Source: Eximiradius sp.
GTDB taxonomy: Bacteria; Bacteroidota; Ignavibacteria; Kapaibacteriales; UBA2268
Direction of reading: 5' to 3'
Length of the DNA: 64,000 nucleotides
NCBI GenBank assembly: GCA_937127445.1
Contig: CAKZLY010000015.1
Location: forward strand, 1 to 64,000
The notes under the pieces are model-generated. The model was not told where the DNA came from. It did no database searches and was given only the letters and a program-made list of their open reading frames with translations. Each line of letters begins with the position of its first letter. The stretch's first letter is position 1. Positions 16,114-24,104 of the stretch are shown piece by piece. A program made the position numbers and the translations under genes.

Positions 16114-19100
16114 TTAAGAAACACCATCAAACTTTCTATCGGCTAAATATTGATAGAATTTAAAACGATTTTCTACATTTTCTTGTGCCATTTTGTAGAA
16201 TAATTTTGCTGCTTCGGGTTTGCTTTTGAGCAATATTTTGAAACGATTTTCCATATTCATATATTCTTCAACAGGCATTTTTGGAGAACGTGAATCCAAA
16301 ATTAAAGGATTTTGTCCTAATCGAGTACGTTCAGGGTTATAGCGATATAGTAACCATTGACCAGAATCAACAGCTGCTTTTTGGTGTTCTAATGGTTTTT
16401 CCATATTAATACCGTGAGCTATACAGTGGCTATAAGCAATAATGATTGATGGTCCATTATATGCTTCTGCTTCAAGAAAAGCCTTGAGAGTATGGTCATC
16501 TTTTGCCCCCAAAGCAACAGAAGCTACATAAACAGTTCCGTAGGACATAGCCATTAGTCCAAGATCTTTTTTACCAGTAGGTTTTCCACCGAAAGAAAAT
16601 TTTGCAACAGCGCTCAAAGGAGTTGCTTTAGAGGTTTGACCTCCAGTATTTGAGTAAACTTCGGTATCGAGAACTAAAACATTTATATTTCTATCTGATG
16701 CAAGAACATGATCGAGCCCTCCATAACCAATATCATAAGCCCAGCCATCGCCACCGATAATCCAGACAGATTTTTTAACGAGATAGTCAGCAACCACAAG
16801 CAAATTATTTACATCATCATTTTTCCCCATTAAATTAAGTTTCTCTTTGAGAGCTTGGACTCTTTCACGTTGTTTATTAATACCATCTTCGGTTGATTGA
16901 TCAGCATTTAATAATTCATCGACAAGAGTTTCACCAATTTGAGAAGAAAGTTTTTTAAGAAGCATTTGTGCAACTTCATTTTGTTTGTCAATAGCAAGTC
17001 TGAAACCAAAACCAAATTCAGCATTATCTTCGAAAAGTGAATTAGACCAGGCAGGACCACGGCCATTATGGTCGTAACACCAAGGAGTTGTAGGCAAGTT
17101 ACCGCCATAAATTGATGAGCAACCGGTAGCATTTGCAACAATCGCACGATCGCCAAATAATTGAGACATTAATTTAACGTATGGAGTTTCGCCACAACCA
17201 GCACAAGCACCAGAGAATTCGAATAGTGGACGCATAATTTGCTGCTGGCGAATTTGGGTAACTTTAATTTTTGATCTATCAATATCAGGGATTGATAGAA
17301 AGAAATCCCAGTTTATTGCTTCTTGCTTGCGCAGTGGGAGTTGTGGAGCCATATTTAATGCTTTCAAGCTGGTATTAGATTTATTTTTAGCAGGACAAGC
17401 TTCTACACACACACCACAACCGGTGCAGTCTTCCGGGGCCACCTGGATAGTATATTTTAACCCTTCGAACTCTTTATCTTTTGCATCAACAAATTTAAAG
17501 GTTTCGGGTGCATTTTCAAGATATGATGGATCGTAAACTTTAATACGAATAGTTGCATGAGGACAAACAATTGCACATTTACCACATTGAATACAAGTTT
17601 TTTCATCCCAAACCGGAATTTGCAGAGCAATATTTCGTTTTTCGTATTGAGTTGTTCCAGTTGGATAAGTTCCATCAACAGGGAAAACGCTAACAGGAAG
17701 ATTGTCCCCACGACCAGCAATGATTTCGCCAAGCACTTCTTTAACAAATTTGGGAGCTGTATCGGGGACCGGAGCAGCGATGTCCCAATCGGCAGTAACT
17801 TCATTTGGAATTGGCACTTCAAATAAGTTCTCTAATGTATTATCAACGGCTCGAAGGTTCATTGCAACAACTTCATCACCTTTCTTACCATAAGTTTTGA
17901 TAATAGATTTCTTAATAGCTTCGATAGCCTGTTCTTTTGGAAGAACACCAGAAATGGCGAAGAAACAAACTTGCATTACAGTATTAATTCTGCGCCCCAT
18001 TCCGCTATTTTCTGCAACTTTCTGTGCATCGATAGCATAAACTTTTATCTTTTTATCAATAATCATCTTCTGTTGAGAGCAAGGAATAGTATTCCATACT
18101 TGGTCAATCGGGAATGGAGTATTAATTAGGAACACACCACCAGGGACAAGCTTCGAGATAAAGTCAGTTTTTTCAAGGAAAACAGTTTGATGACAAGCAA
18201 CAAAATTAGCGTGTGAAACTAAATATGGAGCGCGAATAGGTTCGGGTCCGAAACGCAAGTGTGAAACAGTCATGGTACCGGCTTTCTTTGAATCGTATAC
18301 AAAATAACCTTGTGCATAGAAATCAGTTTCATCGCCTATAATCTTGATAGAGTTTTTGTTTGCACCGACCGTACCATCTGAACCAAGACCGTAGAAGAGT
18401 CCACGAAAAACATTGTCAGGCTCAATATTAAAGTTTTCGTCGTATTCAAGGCTTGTGAAAGTAACATCATCTTTTATTCCAACTGTAAAGTGATTTTTTG
18501 GGTTTTCGCTTTGAGCATTTTCGAAGATAGCTTTAACCATTGCAGGCGTAAATTCCTTAGAACTTAAACCGTATCTTCCAGCTAAAACTTTAGGCATAGA
18601 TTTAATTGAACCATAACCTTGTGCCAATCCTTCGTGGAGAGCAGTAATAACATCAAGATAGAGCGGATCGCCAATTGCGCCTGGTTCTTTTGTTCTATCC
18701 ATAACAGAGATGGTTTTACAAGTTGAAGGAATTGCTTCCATAAAACGTTTAATGTCGAAAGGACGATAAAGGCGAACTTTAATAACACCTGTTTTTTGTC
18801 CTTCTTTGCTATTGAGATACTTGCAAGTTTCCTGAACAGTTTCGGAAGCAGAAGCCATAATAACAATTATATGTTCAGCGTTCTCACCGCCTTCGTATTG
18901 GAAAATCTTATACTGACGACCTGTAAGTTCGGCAAATTTATCCATTTGTTGCTGAACAATATCAGGACAAGTTTTGTAGAATTTATTGTTAGTTTCGCGA
19001 TTTTGGAAGAAAACATCTGGATTCTGGGCAGTACCACGAATAACTGGTCTATCTGGAGAAAGAGAACGTAAACGATGTTGGTGAACGAGTTCATCAGGTA

Positions 19101-19686
19101 TCATTTTATGCATCACATCTTCGCTAATTAGTTCAATCTTTGAAACTTCGTGAGAAGTACGGAAGCCATCGAAGAAATGCAAAAATGGAACTCTTGAATG
19201 GAGCGTAGAAGCTTGTGCAATCAAGACAAAATCCATTACTTCTTGAACTGATGCCGAAGCAAGAAAGGCAAAACCAGTCGAGCGTGCACTCATAACATCG
19301 CTATGATCACCAAAAATTGAAAGGGCATGCGTAGCAAGTGCACGAGCGGTGATATTAAAGACAGTAGGAGTAAGCTCACCAGCAATTTTAAACATATTAG
19401 GAATTTTAAGAAGTAATCCTTGGGAAGCAGTAAAAGTGGTAGTCAAAGCGCCTGCTTGAAGAGAGCCGTGAACTGCACCGGCAGCACCGCCTTCGCTTTG
19501 CATTTCACAAACTGTCGGAACAATTCCCCAAATGTTTTTTATACCTTTTGCAGCCCATTCATCTGCCCATTCGCCCATATTAGAAGAAGGAGTAATAGGA
19601 TAGATAGCGCACACTTCATTTACTCTGTATGCAACATAAGCCGCTGCTTCGTTGCCATCAATTGTAGTGAATACTTTTTCTTGCAT
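16114..19686 (-). CDS. nifJ: Pyruvate:ferredoxin (flavodoxin) oxidoreductase
   Basis: A single-polypeptide pyruvate:ferredoxin oxidoreductase (1190 residues, normal length) that decarboxylates pyruvate to acetyl-CoA and reduces ferredoxin or flavodoxin. Domains in order: pyrimidine-binding domain with TIDGNEAAAYVAYRVNE at the start; linker and CoA-binding domains; a two-[4Fe-4S] ferredoxin module (CIQCGKCAIVCPH near 700 and CTGCGVCVEACP near 755); and a thiamine diphosphate domain with GACAGCGETPYVK, ANATGCSSIYG and GDGWAYDIGYGGLDH. All cluster cysteines are present. A GAGGAG ribosome-binding site precedes the ATG. It forms a two-gene unit with the DHOD-like gene and indicates low-potential electron metabolism. 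Confidence 0.97.
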   Translation of the reverse strand: MQEKVFTTIDGNEAAAYVAYRVNEVCAIYPITPSSNMGEWADEWAAKGIKNIWGIVPTVCEMQSEGGAAGAVHGSLQAGALTTTFTASQGLLLKIPNMFKIAGELTPTVFNITARALATHALSIFGDHSDVMSARSTGFAFLASASVQEVMDFVLIAQASTLHSRVPFLHFFDGFRTSHEVSKIELISEDVMHKMIPDELVHQHRLRSLSPDRPVIRGTAQNPDVFFQNRETNNKFYKTCPDIVQQQMDKFAELTGRQYKIFQYEGGENAEHIIVIMASASETVQETCKYLNSKEGQKTGVIKVRLYRPFDIKRFMEAIPSTCKTISVMDRTKEPGAIGDPLYLDVITALHEGLAQGYGSIKSMPKVLAGRYGLSSKEFTPAMVKAIFENAQSENPKNHFTVGIKDDVTFTSLEYDENFNIEPDNVFRGLFYGLGSDGTVGANKNSIKIIGDETDFYAQGYFVYDSKKAGTMTVSHLRFGPEPIRAPYLVSHANFVACHQTVFLEKTDFISKLVPGGVFLINTPFPIDQVWNTIPCSQQKMIIDKKIKVYAIDAQKVAENSGMGRRINTVMQVCFFAISGVLPKEQAIEAIKKSIIKTYGKKGDEVVAMNLRAVDNTLENLFEVPIPNEVTADWDIAAPVPDTAPKFVKEVLGEIIAGRGDNLPVSVFPVDGTYPTGTTQYEKRNIALQIPVWDEKTCIQCGKCAIVCPHATIRIKVYDPSYLENAPETFKFVDAKDKEFEGLKYTIQVAPEDCTGCGVCVEACPAKNKSNTSLKALNMAPQLPLRKQEAINWDFFLSIPDIDRSKIKVTQIRQQQIMRPLFEFSGACAGCGETPYVKLMSQLFGDRAIVANATGCSSIYGGNLPTTPWCYDHNGRGPAWSNSLFEDNAEFGFGFRLAIDKQNEVAQMLLKKLSSQIGETLVDELLNADQSTEDGINKQRERVQALKEKLNLMGKNDDVNNLLVVADYLVKKSVWIIGGDGWAYDIGYGGLDHVLASDRNINVLVLDTEVYSNTGGQTSKATPLSAVAKFSFGGKPTGKKDLGLMAMSYGTVYVASVALGAKDDHTLKAFLEAEAYNGPSIIIAYSHCIAHGINMEKPLEHQKAAVDSGQWLLYRYNPERTRLGQNPLILDSRSPKMPVEEYMNMENRFKILLKSKPEAAKLFYKMAQENVENRFKFYQYLADRKFDGVS

Positions 19687-19993
19687 TAAAACAACTCCTC
19701 AAATTTGATATTCAAAAAAGATTTATTTTTATATTAATTTTAATCTGCAAGATAACAAACTTATAGTAAATATTTAGAGATTTTTTTATTTAAATTAATG
19801 TTAAGTTATTAAAAAACAAATAATTAGTTTCAACTAACAATCTTGTTCACAGATTATTTTTAACACATTTATGAAAAATCAAGTAACAAATTATCAGCTT
19901 TGACGTTGTAGTTGTATATGTACAAATCGTATGAATTTTGCTGTTCTCAAAAAAAATATTACTTTTGTATTTGCAAATAATTGAAAAAGTGAT
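19687..19993. other. Divergent intergenic region nifJ / psd
   Basis: About 307 bases with no gene. It is AT-rich and must hold the promoters of two divergent operons. On the minus side a GAGGAG ribosome-binding site lies just before nifJ. On the plus side there is a well-formed Bacteroidota promoter (19937-19967). I see no tRNA-like fold or riboswitch in it. Confidence 0.6.
19937..19967 (+). promoter_or_regulatory. Bacteroidota-type promoter of the psd-pssA-meaB-rdgB unit
   Basis: TTTG (19937-19940), 19 bases, then TACTTTTG (19960-19967). This is an exact fit to the TTTG-N19-TANNTTTG consensus known for Bacteroidota housekeeping sigma factor. The psd start codon is 27 bases downstream of the -7 box. 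Confidence 0.7.
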
Positions 19994-20653
19994 ATGCTTA
20001 CAAAATATGGAACTGATAATATAATAGTGATGCTCATTATTGGTGGAATTTTAATATTTTCACCTATTATTGTTTCTCATAAATATTTAGGGATTGTTCT
20101 ATTTACTGTGGGTTTGCTATTAATTTTATTTACTTTCTGGTTTTTTAGGGACCCCGAAAGAAAAGTACCAGAAGAAGCGAGAATTGACAAATCTTTGGTA
20201 TTATCACCAGCAGATGGCAAAGTAGTAGAAATAGTTGAAGAAGACGAAAATTTTTACTTAAAAAGCAAAGCTCGGCGGATTAGTATATTTCTTTCACCAC
20301 TGGATGTTCACGTCAACAGAGTACCTGCAACGGGAGAAATCGAGTTTTATGATTATAATCCGGGGAAATATTTAGTAGCTTATCACCCAAAATCATCAGA
20401 ACTAAACGAACAATCAAGAATTGGATTAAAGACGCCATATGGGAAAATATTTTTCAAACAAATTGTAGGAATTCTTGCTCGGAGGTTGGTGTGCGAGTTA
20501 AAGGTTGGAGATAAGGTAAACGCTGGTGATAAATTTGGTATGATGAAGTTTGGTTCGAGAATGGACGTAATGGTGCCACTAAGCGCAGAAGTGTTAGTCA
20601 AAGTTGGTGATAAAGTAAAGGCTTGCGAGACAATAATCAGCAAATTAAAATGA
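19994..20653 (+). CDS. psd: Phosphatidylserine decarboxylase (short, type II)
   Basis: Makes phosphatidylethanolamine from phosphatidylserine at the inner membrane. The protein (219 residues) has two N-terminal hydrophobic segments, then the conserved VLSPADGKVV and FLSPLDVHVNR motifs. The self-cleavage site that generates the pyruvoyl cofactor is G187-S188 in KFGSRMDVMVP. The short type II form without a long N-terminal region is common in Bacteroidota and alphaproteobacteria. It overlaps pssA by 4 bases, so the two consecutive enzymes of the pathway are translationally coupled. Confidence 0.95.
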   Translation: MLTKYGTDNIIVMLIIGGILIFSPIIVSHKYLGIVLFTVGLLLILFTFWFFRDPERKVPEEARIDKSLVLSPADGKVVEIVEEDENFYLKSKARRISIFLSPLDVHVNRVPATGEIEFYDYNPGKYLVAYHPKSSELNEQSRIGLKTPYGKIFFKQIVGILARRLVCELKVGDKVNAGDKFGMMKFGSRMDVMVPLSAEVLVKVGDKVKACETIISKLK

Positions 20654-21417
20654 GAAAGATTAGACTACGCATAACTCGTTCTGTTGTCCCAAATTTGCTA
20701 ACTCTTGGGAATTTGTTTTCTGGGTACACAGCAATTATATATTTAACAAACAATAACATTAAAGCAGCAGCAGCATTTGTTTTGCTTGCAGGAATATTCG
20801 ATATGCTTGATGGAATTACCGCAAGGTTAATAAATGCGGCGAGCGAACTTGGGGCTGAACTCGATTCTTTGTGTGATGCAGTTTCATTTGGAGTAGTTCC
20901 TTCGTTTATGCTGTATAAGGTATTTTTCTACCAATTGGGTGAATTTGGGATTTTACTTTCATCATTCCCGGCTTTGGGAGGAGTACTTCGACTTGCAAGA
21001 TTTAATATATTGCTATCAACATTTGAGGATAAACTATATTATCGAGGAATGCCAATACCTTCGGCAGCAATAACAATTATTTCATATATTATTTTTCATC
21101 ATTTTGATACAAATTTAAGTGACCAATTAAGATATATTATACCGTACATTTTAACAATTGCCGTCCCTTTGCTGATGGTATCAAATATTAAGTTTGATAA
21201 TTTACCACGCCCCACCAAGCGCTCTTTTCAGGAAAGACCGTTTGTATTTGTGCTTTTTATAATTGCGTTTATTGCTATTTTGCTTTCGAAAGGGCATCTT
21301 ATTTTTCCATTTATGATTTTCTACATTATTGCAAGCAGCATAAGACACTTTATTAATTGGATAAAAGTAAATTCAATTCCAATTGATGAGTTTGACGAAA
21401 ATATTGAAGATGAATAA
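20650..21417 (+). CDS. pssA: CDP-diacylglycerol--serine O-phosphatidyltransferase
   Basis: Makes phosphatidylserine from CDP-diacylglycerol and serine; its product is the substrate of the upstream psd. The CDP-alcohol phosphotransferase signature is complete: D54-G55-x2-A58-R59-x8-G68-x3-D72-x3-D76. Six or more hydrophobic helices follow and the length (255 residues) is normal. The ATG at 20650 overlaps the psd stop (ATGA) and is preferred over an in-frame TTG at 20623. The C-terminus is acidic (IDEFDENIEDE). Confidence 0.94.
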   Translation: MRKIRLRITRSVVPNLLTLGNLFSGYTAIIYLTNNNIKAAAAFVLLAGIFDMLDGITARLINAASELGAELDSLCDAVSFGVVPSFMLYKVFFYQLGEFGILLSSFPALGGVLRLARFNILLSTFEDKLYYRGMPIPSAAITIISYIIFHHFDTNLSDQLRYIIPYILTIAVPLLMVSNIKFDNLPRPTKRSFQERPFVFVLFIIAFIAILLSKGHLIFPFMIFYIIASSIRHFINWIKVNSIPIDEFDENIEDE

Positions 21418-21432
21418 ACTAAAAGTTGCAAA

Positions 21433-22539
21433 ATGAGTAATAAAACCTACAAACCTGAGTGGCAGCCAGAAAATGCAGGCAAAGAATACGCTTCATTTGT
21501 TATGCCGGGAGTTGAAATAAATCCAACCGTTAAAAAGACATACAAAGCGAAAAAAGTAAAATTAACTGTTGATGAATATGTTAAGGGTGTTTTAGAACAG
21601 AATATTACAATTTTTTCTAAAACAATCACATTAATTGAGAGTAATTCCGAAGAACACATAAAAATCGGACAAGAAGTACTGAAGAAAATATTACCATACA
21701 CTGGGAAATCAGTCAGAATAGGTATTACTGGTTCGCCCGGTGCAGGGAAAAGCACATTTATTGAAGCATTCGGCACATATCTTTGCAAGCAGGGATTAAA
21801 AATTGCTGTGCTTGCAATTGACCCAAGCAGTACAATTACCAAAGGTTCAATATTAGGCGATAAAACACGAATGGAGATGCTCTCGCGTGAACCAAATGCC
21901 TTTATACGACCTTCTCCTTCGGGTGGAGCCTTAGGTGGAGTAACACGCAAAACAAGAGAAACTATTCTCTTGTGCGAGGCAGCAGAATATGACGTTATTT
22001 TAATCGAAACTGTGGGAGTTGGACAGAGTGAAGTAACTGTTCGTTCTATGGTTGATTTCTTTATGTTGCTTTTGATACCTGGCTCCGGTGATGAATTGCA
22101 AGGTATAAAAAAGGGAGTTGTCGAACTCGCTGATTTGCTCATTGTTAATAAAGCTGATGGAACAAACGTGGAAAAGGCAAAAGTTACCTGCCATCAATAC
22201 TCAATGGCATTGAACATGTTGCAACCAGCCACACAAGGATGGAAAACTCATGCTGTTACTGCATCAGCACTCACAGGAAAAGGAATTCCTGAAATCTGGA
22301 CCGAGATTAATAGATTTGTTGATACAACTAAGCGGTTGGGAGTATTCGACCAACGTCGTAGGCAACAAACTCTCGAATGGGTTTATACTATTATCGAGGA
22401 AGAACTAAGAAAGAGATTCTTCAATAATCCTGATATTTCAGCAGTGTTACCTGAGATTGAAAAAAATGTACTTTCAGGTGAATTGACTCCAACTAATGCA
22501 GTTAATCAGTTGTTAAATATATTTTTTAAAAACCAATGA
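21433..22539 (+). CDS. meaB: Methylmalonyl-CoA mutase-associated GTPase MeaB
   Basis: MeaB is a G3E-type P-loop GTPase that loads and protects the adenosylcobalamin cofactor of methylmalonyl-CoA mutase. Walker A is GSPGAGKST (100-108). Further motifs are DPSSTITKGSILGD (switch), ETVGVGQSE (Walker B region) and IVNKADG (the NKxD guanine motif). The protein (368 residues) has an extra N-terminal tail of about 40 residues compared with typical MeaB. The mutase subunits are encoded about 38 kb away at the right edge of the window. It overlaps the following gene by 4 bases. Confidence 0.94.
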   Translation: MSNKTYKPEWQPENAGKEYASFVMPGVEINPTVKKTYKAKKVKLTVDEYVKGVLEQNITIFSKTITLIESNSEEHIKIGQEVLKKILPYTGKSVRIGITGSPGAGKSTFIEAFGTYLCKQGLKIAVLAIDPSSTITKGSILGDKTRMEMLSREPNAFIRPSPSGGALGGVTRKTRETILLCEAAEYDVILIETVGVGQSEVTVRSMVDFFMLLLIPGSGDELQGIKKGVVELADLLIVNKADGTNVEKAKVTCHQYSMALNMLQPATQGWKTHAVTASALTGKGIPEIWTEINRFVDTTKRLGVFDQRRRQQTLEWVYTIIEEELRKRFFNNPDISAVLPEIEKNVLSGELTPTNAVNQLLNIFFKNQ

Positions 22540-23138
22540 AATTATTAGTTGCAACAAACAATAAACATAAATTATCTGAAATCAAGCAGATATTAGATTT
22601 ATTATCCTGCAATAAAATAGATTTATTATGTTCTACTGATTTTGGTAAAAAAATTGTTCCGCAGGAAATTGGAACAACTTATTATGAAAATGCTACAATA
22701 AAAGCAAGAGTTTTTTTTCAAGAATTCAAAATAAGTACTATTGCTGATGATTCGGGTTTAGAGATTGATTTTTTAGATGGAAAGCCTGGTGTGTTTTCTT
22801 CGTGTTTTGCAGGAGAAGAGGGAAATCACAATGAAAACAGGAAAAAAGTGATCGAAATATTGCAAGAAGCTAATTTAAAAGAGGCAAAAGCTCGATTTAG
22901 ATGCGTTATTTGTTACATTGATAATAATGAAGAATTTTTTGTAGAAGGAACTGTGGAAGGCAAAATCATTCCAGAAGAACGTGGAGAAAATGGATTTGGT
23001 TATGATTCGATGTTTATTCCCGATGGCTTCGAAAAAACATTCGCCGAAATGACAGACAATGAAAAGAATAGAATTAGCCACAGAGCAAATGCAATAAAAA
23101 ATCTTGTTGAAAAATTAAAATCCGACAACATTCTTTAA
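22536..23138 (+). CDS. rdgB: Non-canonical purine NTP pyrophosphatase (RdgB/HAM1)
   Basis: Hydrolyses dITP, ITP and XTP to monophosphates, keeping deaminated purines out of nucleic acids. It begins with the signature LLVATNNKHKLSEI and carries the catalytic ADDSGLEIDFLDGKPGVFS and GFGYDSMFIPDG motifs. Length (200 residues) is normal. It overlaps meaB by 4 bases. It is the last gene of the phospholipid/MeaB operon. Confidence 0.94.
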   Translation: MKLLVATNNKHKLSEIKQILDLLSCNKIDLLCSTDFGKKIVPQEIGTTYYENATIKARVFFQEFKISTIADDSGLEIDFLDGKPGVFSSCFAGEEGNHNENRKKVIEILQEANLKEAKARFRCVICYIDNNEEFFVEGTVEGKIIPEERGENGFGYDSMFIPDGFEKTFAEMTDNEKNRISHRANAIKNLVEKLKSDNIL

Positions 23139-23195
23139 GTTTTCAACGTAAAATTATATAATCTAAAATGTAAGGATAAATACGCAAATTAATTA

Positions 23196-23227
23196 TTTGA
23201 ATATTACTTGAAATAACAATAAATTTG
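23196..23227 (+). promoter_or_regulatory. Bacteroidota-type promoter of the uppS-bamA cluster
   Basis: TTTG (23196-23199), 20 bases, then TAAATTTG (23220-23227) matches the TTTG-N19/20-TANNTTTG consensus. The uppS start at 23262 lies 34 bases beyond the -7 box. Confidence 0.65.
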
Positions 23228-23261
23228 TATTTTACAATTAATAACAATCAAGATTACAAAA

Positions 23262-24104
23262 GTGGGAAATAATTGGTTAATCGAACAAAAAGAAGATGAT
23301 AAATTAAAGCAAGAAGCCCTGCTGCAGCAAGGTAAATTGCCTCATCACGTTGCTGTAATTATGGATGGTAATGGTCGATGGGCAACAGAAAGAAACTTGC
23401 CAAGGATTGCCGGGCACAAAGAAGGCATTGAAAGCGTGCGCGAAATTGTTAAAGCTTCGTCGCAGCTGGGGATTGGATATTTGACTTTATATGCTTTTTC
23501 AATAGAAAACTGGAAAAGACCATCTGCCGAAGTGCAGGGTTTGATGCTTTTGCTTGAACATTATCTAAAAACAGAAATTGATGAATTACACAGCAATAAT
23601 GTTAGATTTCTGACAATAGGTAAGTTAAGCTCACTACCGAAGAATGTGCAAAAGTTAATAAAGTCGGCTCAGGAAAAAACAAAAAATAATAAAGGACTTA
23701 CGTTAACTTTGGCTTTAAGTTACAGCGGTCGGTGGGATATTGTTCGTGCCGTCCAAATGATAGCATTAGATGTTCGGCGCGGGAAAATATCACCAGAAGA
23801 TATAAGCGAGGAAAAATTCTCATCATATCTTCAAACAAATAGTTTGCCTGCCCCAGATTTAGTAATTCGAACAAGTGGAGAAATGAGATTAAGTAACTTT
23901 TTATTATGGGAAGTAGCTTATAGTGAGTTTTACATAACGAACAAATATTGGCCTGATTTTCGAAGAGAAGATTTTTATAATTCTATAGAAAGTTATATGC
24001 AAAGAGAGCGACGTTTTGGTAAAACATCATCACAACTGAGAGATGAAAAGTCAAGTTCAGCTTCAAATTACATTCAATGGGTTGTCAATGCGCTTAAAAA
24101 GTAG
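23262..24104 (+). CDS. uppS: Isoprenyl transferase (undecaprenyl diphosphate synthase)
   Basis: A cis-prenyltransferase that builds undecaprenyl diphosphate, the lipid carrier for peptidoglycan and surface glycans. The catalytic aspartate is D35 in HVAVIMDGNGRWA, and the C-terminal RTSGEMRLSNFLLW motif is also canonical. Length is 280 residues. The start is a GTG at 23262; no upstream in-frame ATG exists, and the first 27 residues form a charged tail. It opens the envelope cluster uppS-bamA-skp-skp-lpxD and overlaps bamA by 17 bases. Confidence 0.94.
   Translation: MGNNWLIEQKEDDKLKQEALLQQGKLPHHVAVIMDGNGRWATERNLPRIAGHKEGIESVREIVKASSQLGIGYLTLYAFSIENWKRPSAEVQGLMLLLEHYLKTEIDELHSNNVRFLTIGKLSSLPKNVQKLIKSAQEKTKNNKGLTLTLALSYSGRWDIVRAVQMIALDVRRGKISPEDISEEKFSSYLQTNSLPAPDLVIRTSGEMRLSNFLLWEVAYSEFYITNKYWPDFRREDFYNSIESYMQRERRFGKTSSQLRDEKSSSASNYIQWVVNALKK

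Noticed and set aside
17457-17822. A 121-residue frame inside nifJ
   Set aside because: Lies within the ferredoxin-module region of the pyruvate oxidoreductase and has no domain of its own.
21447-22142. A 231-residue open frame on the minus strand across meaB
   Set aside because: It is the antisense of a well-conserved GTPase, its translation has no recognisable domain, and it has no suitable ribosome-binding site. Long antisense frames are expected opposite coding sequence.
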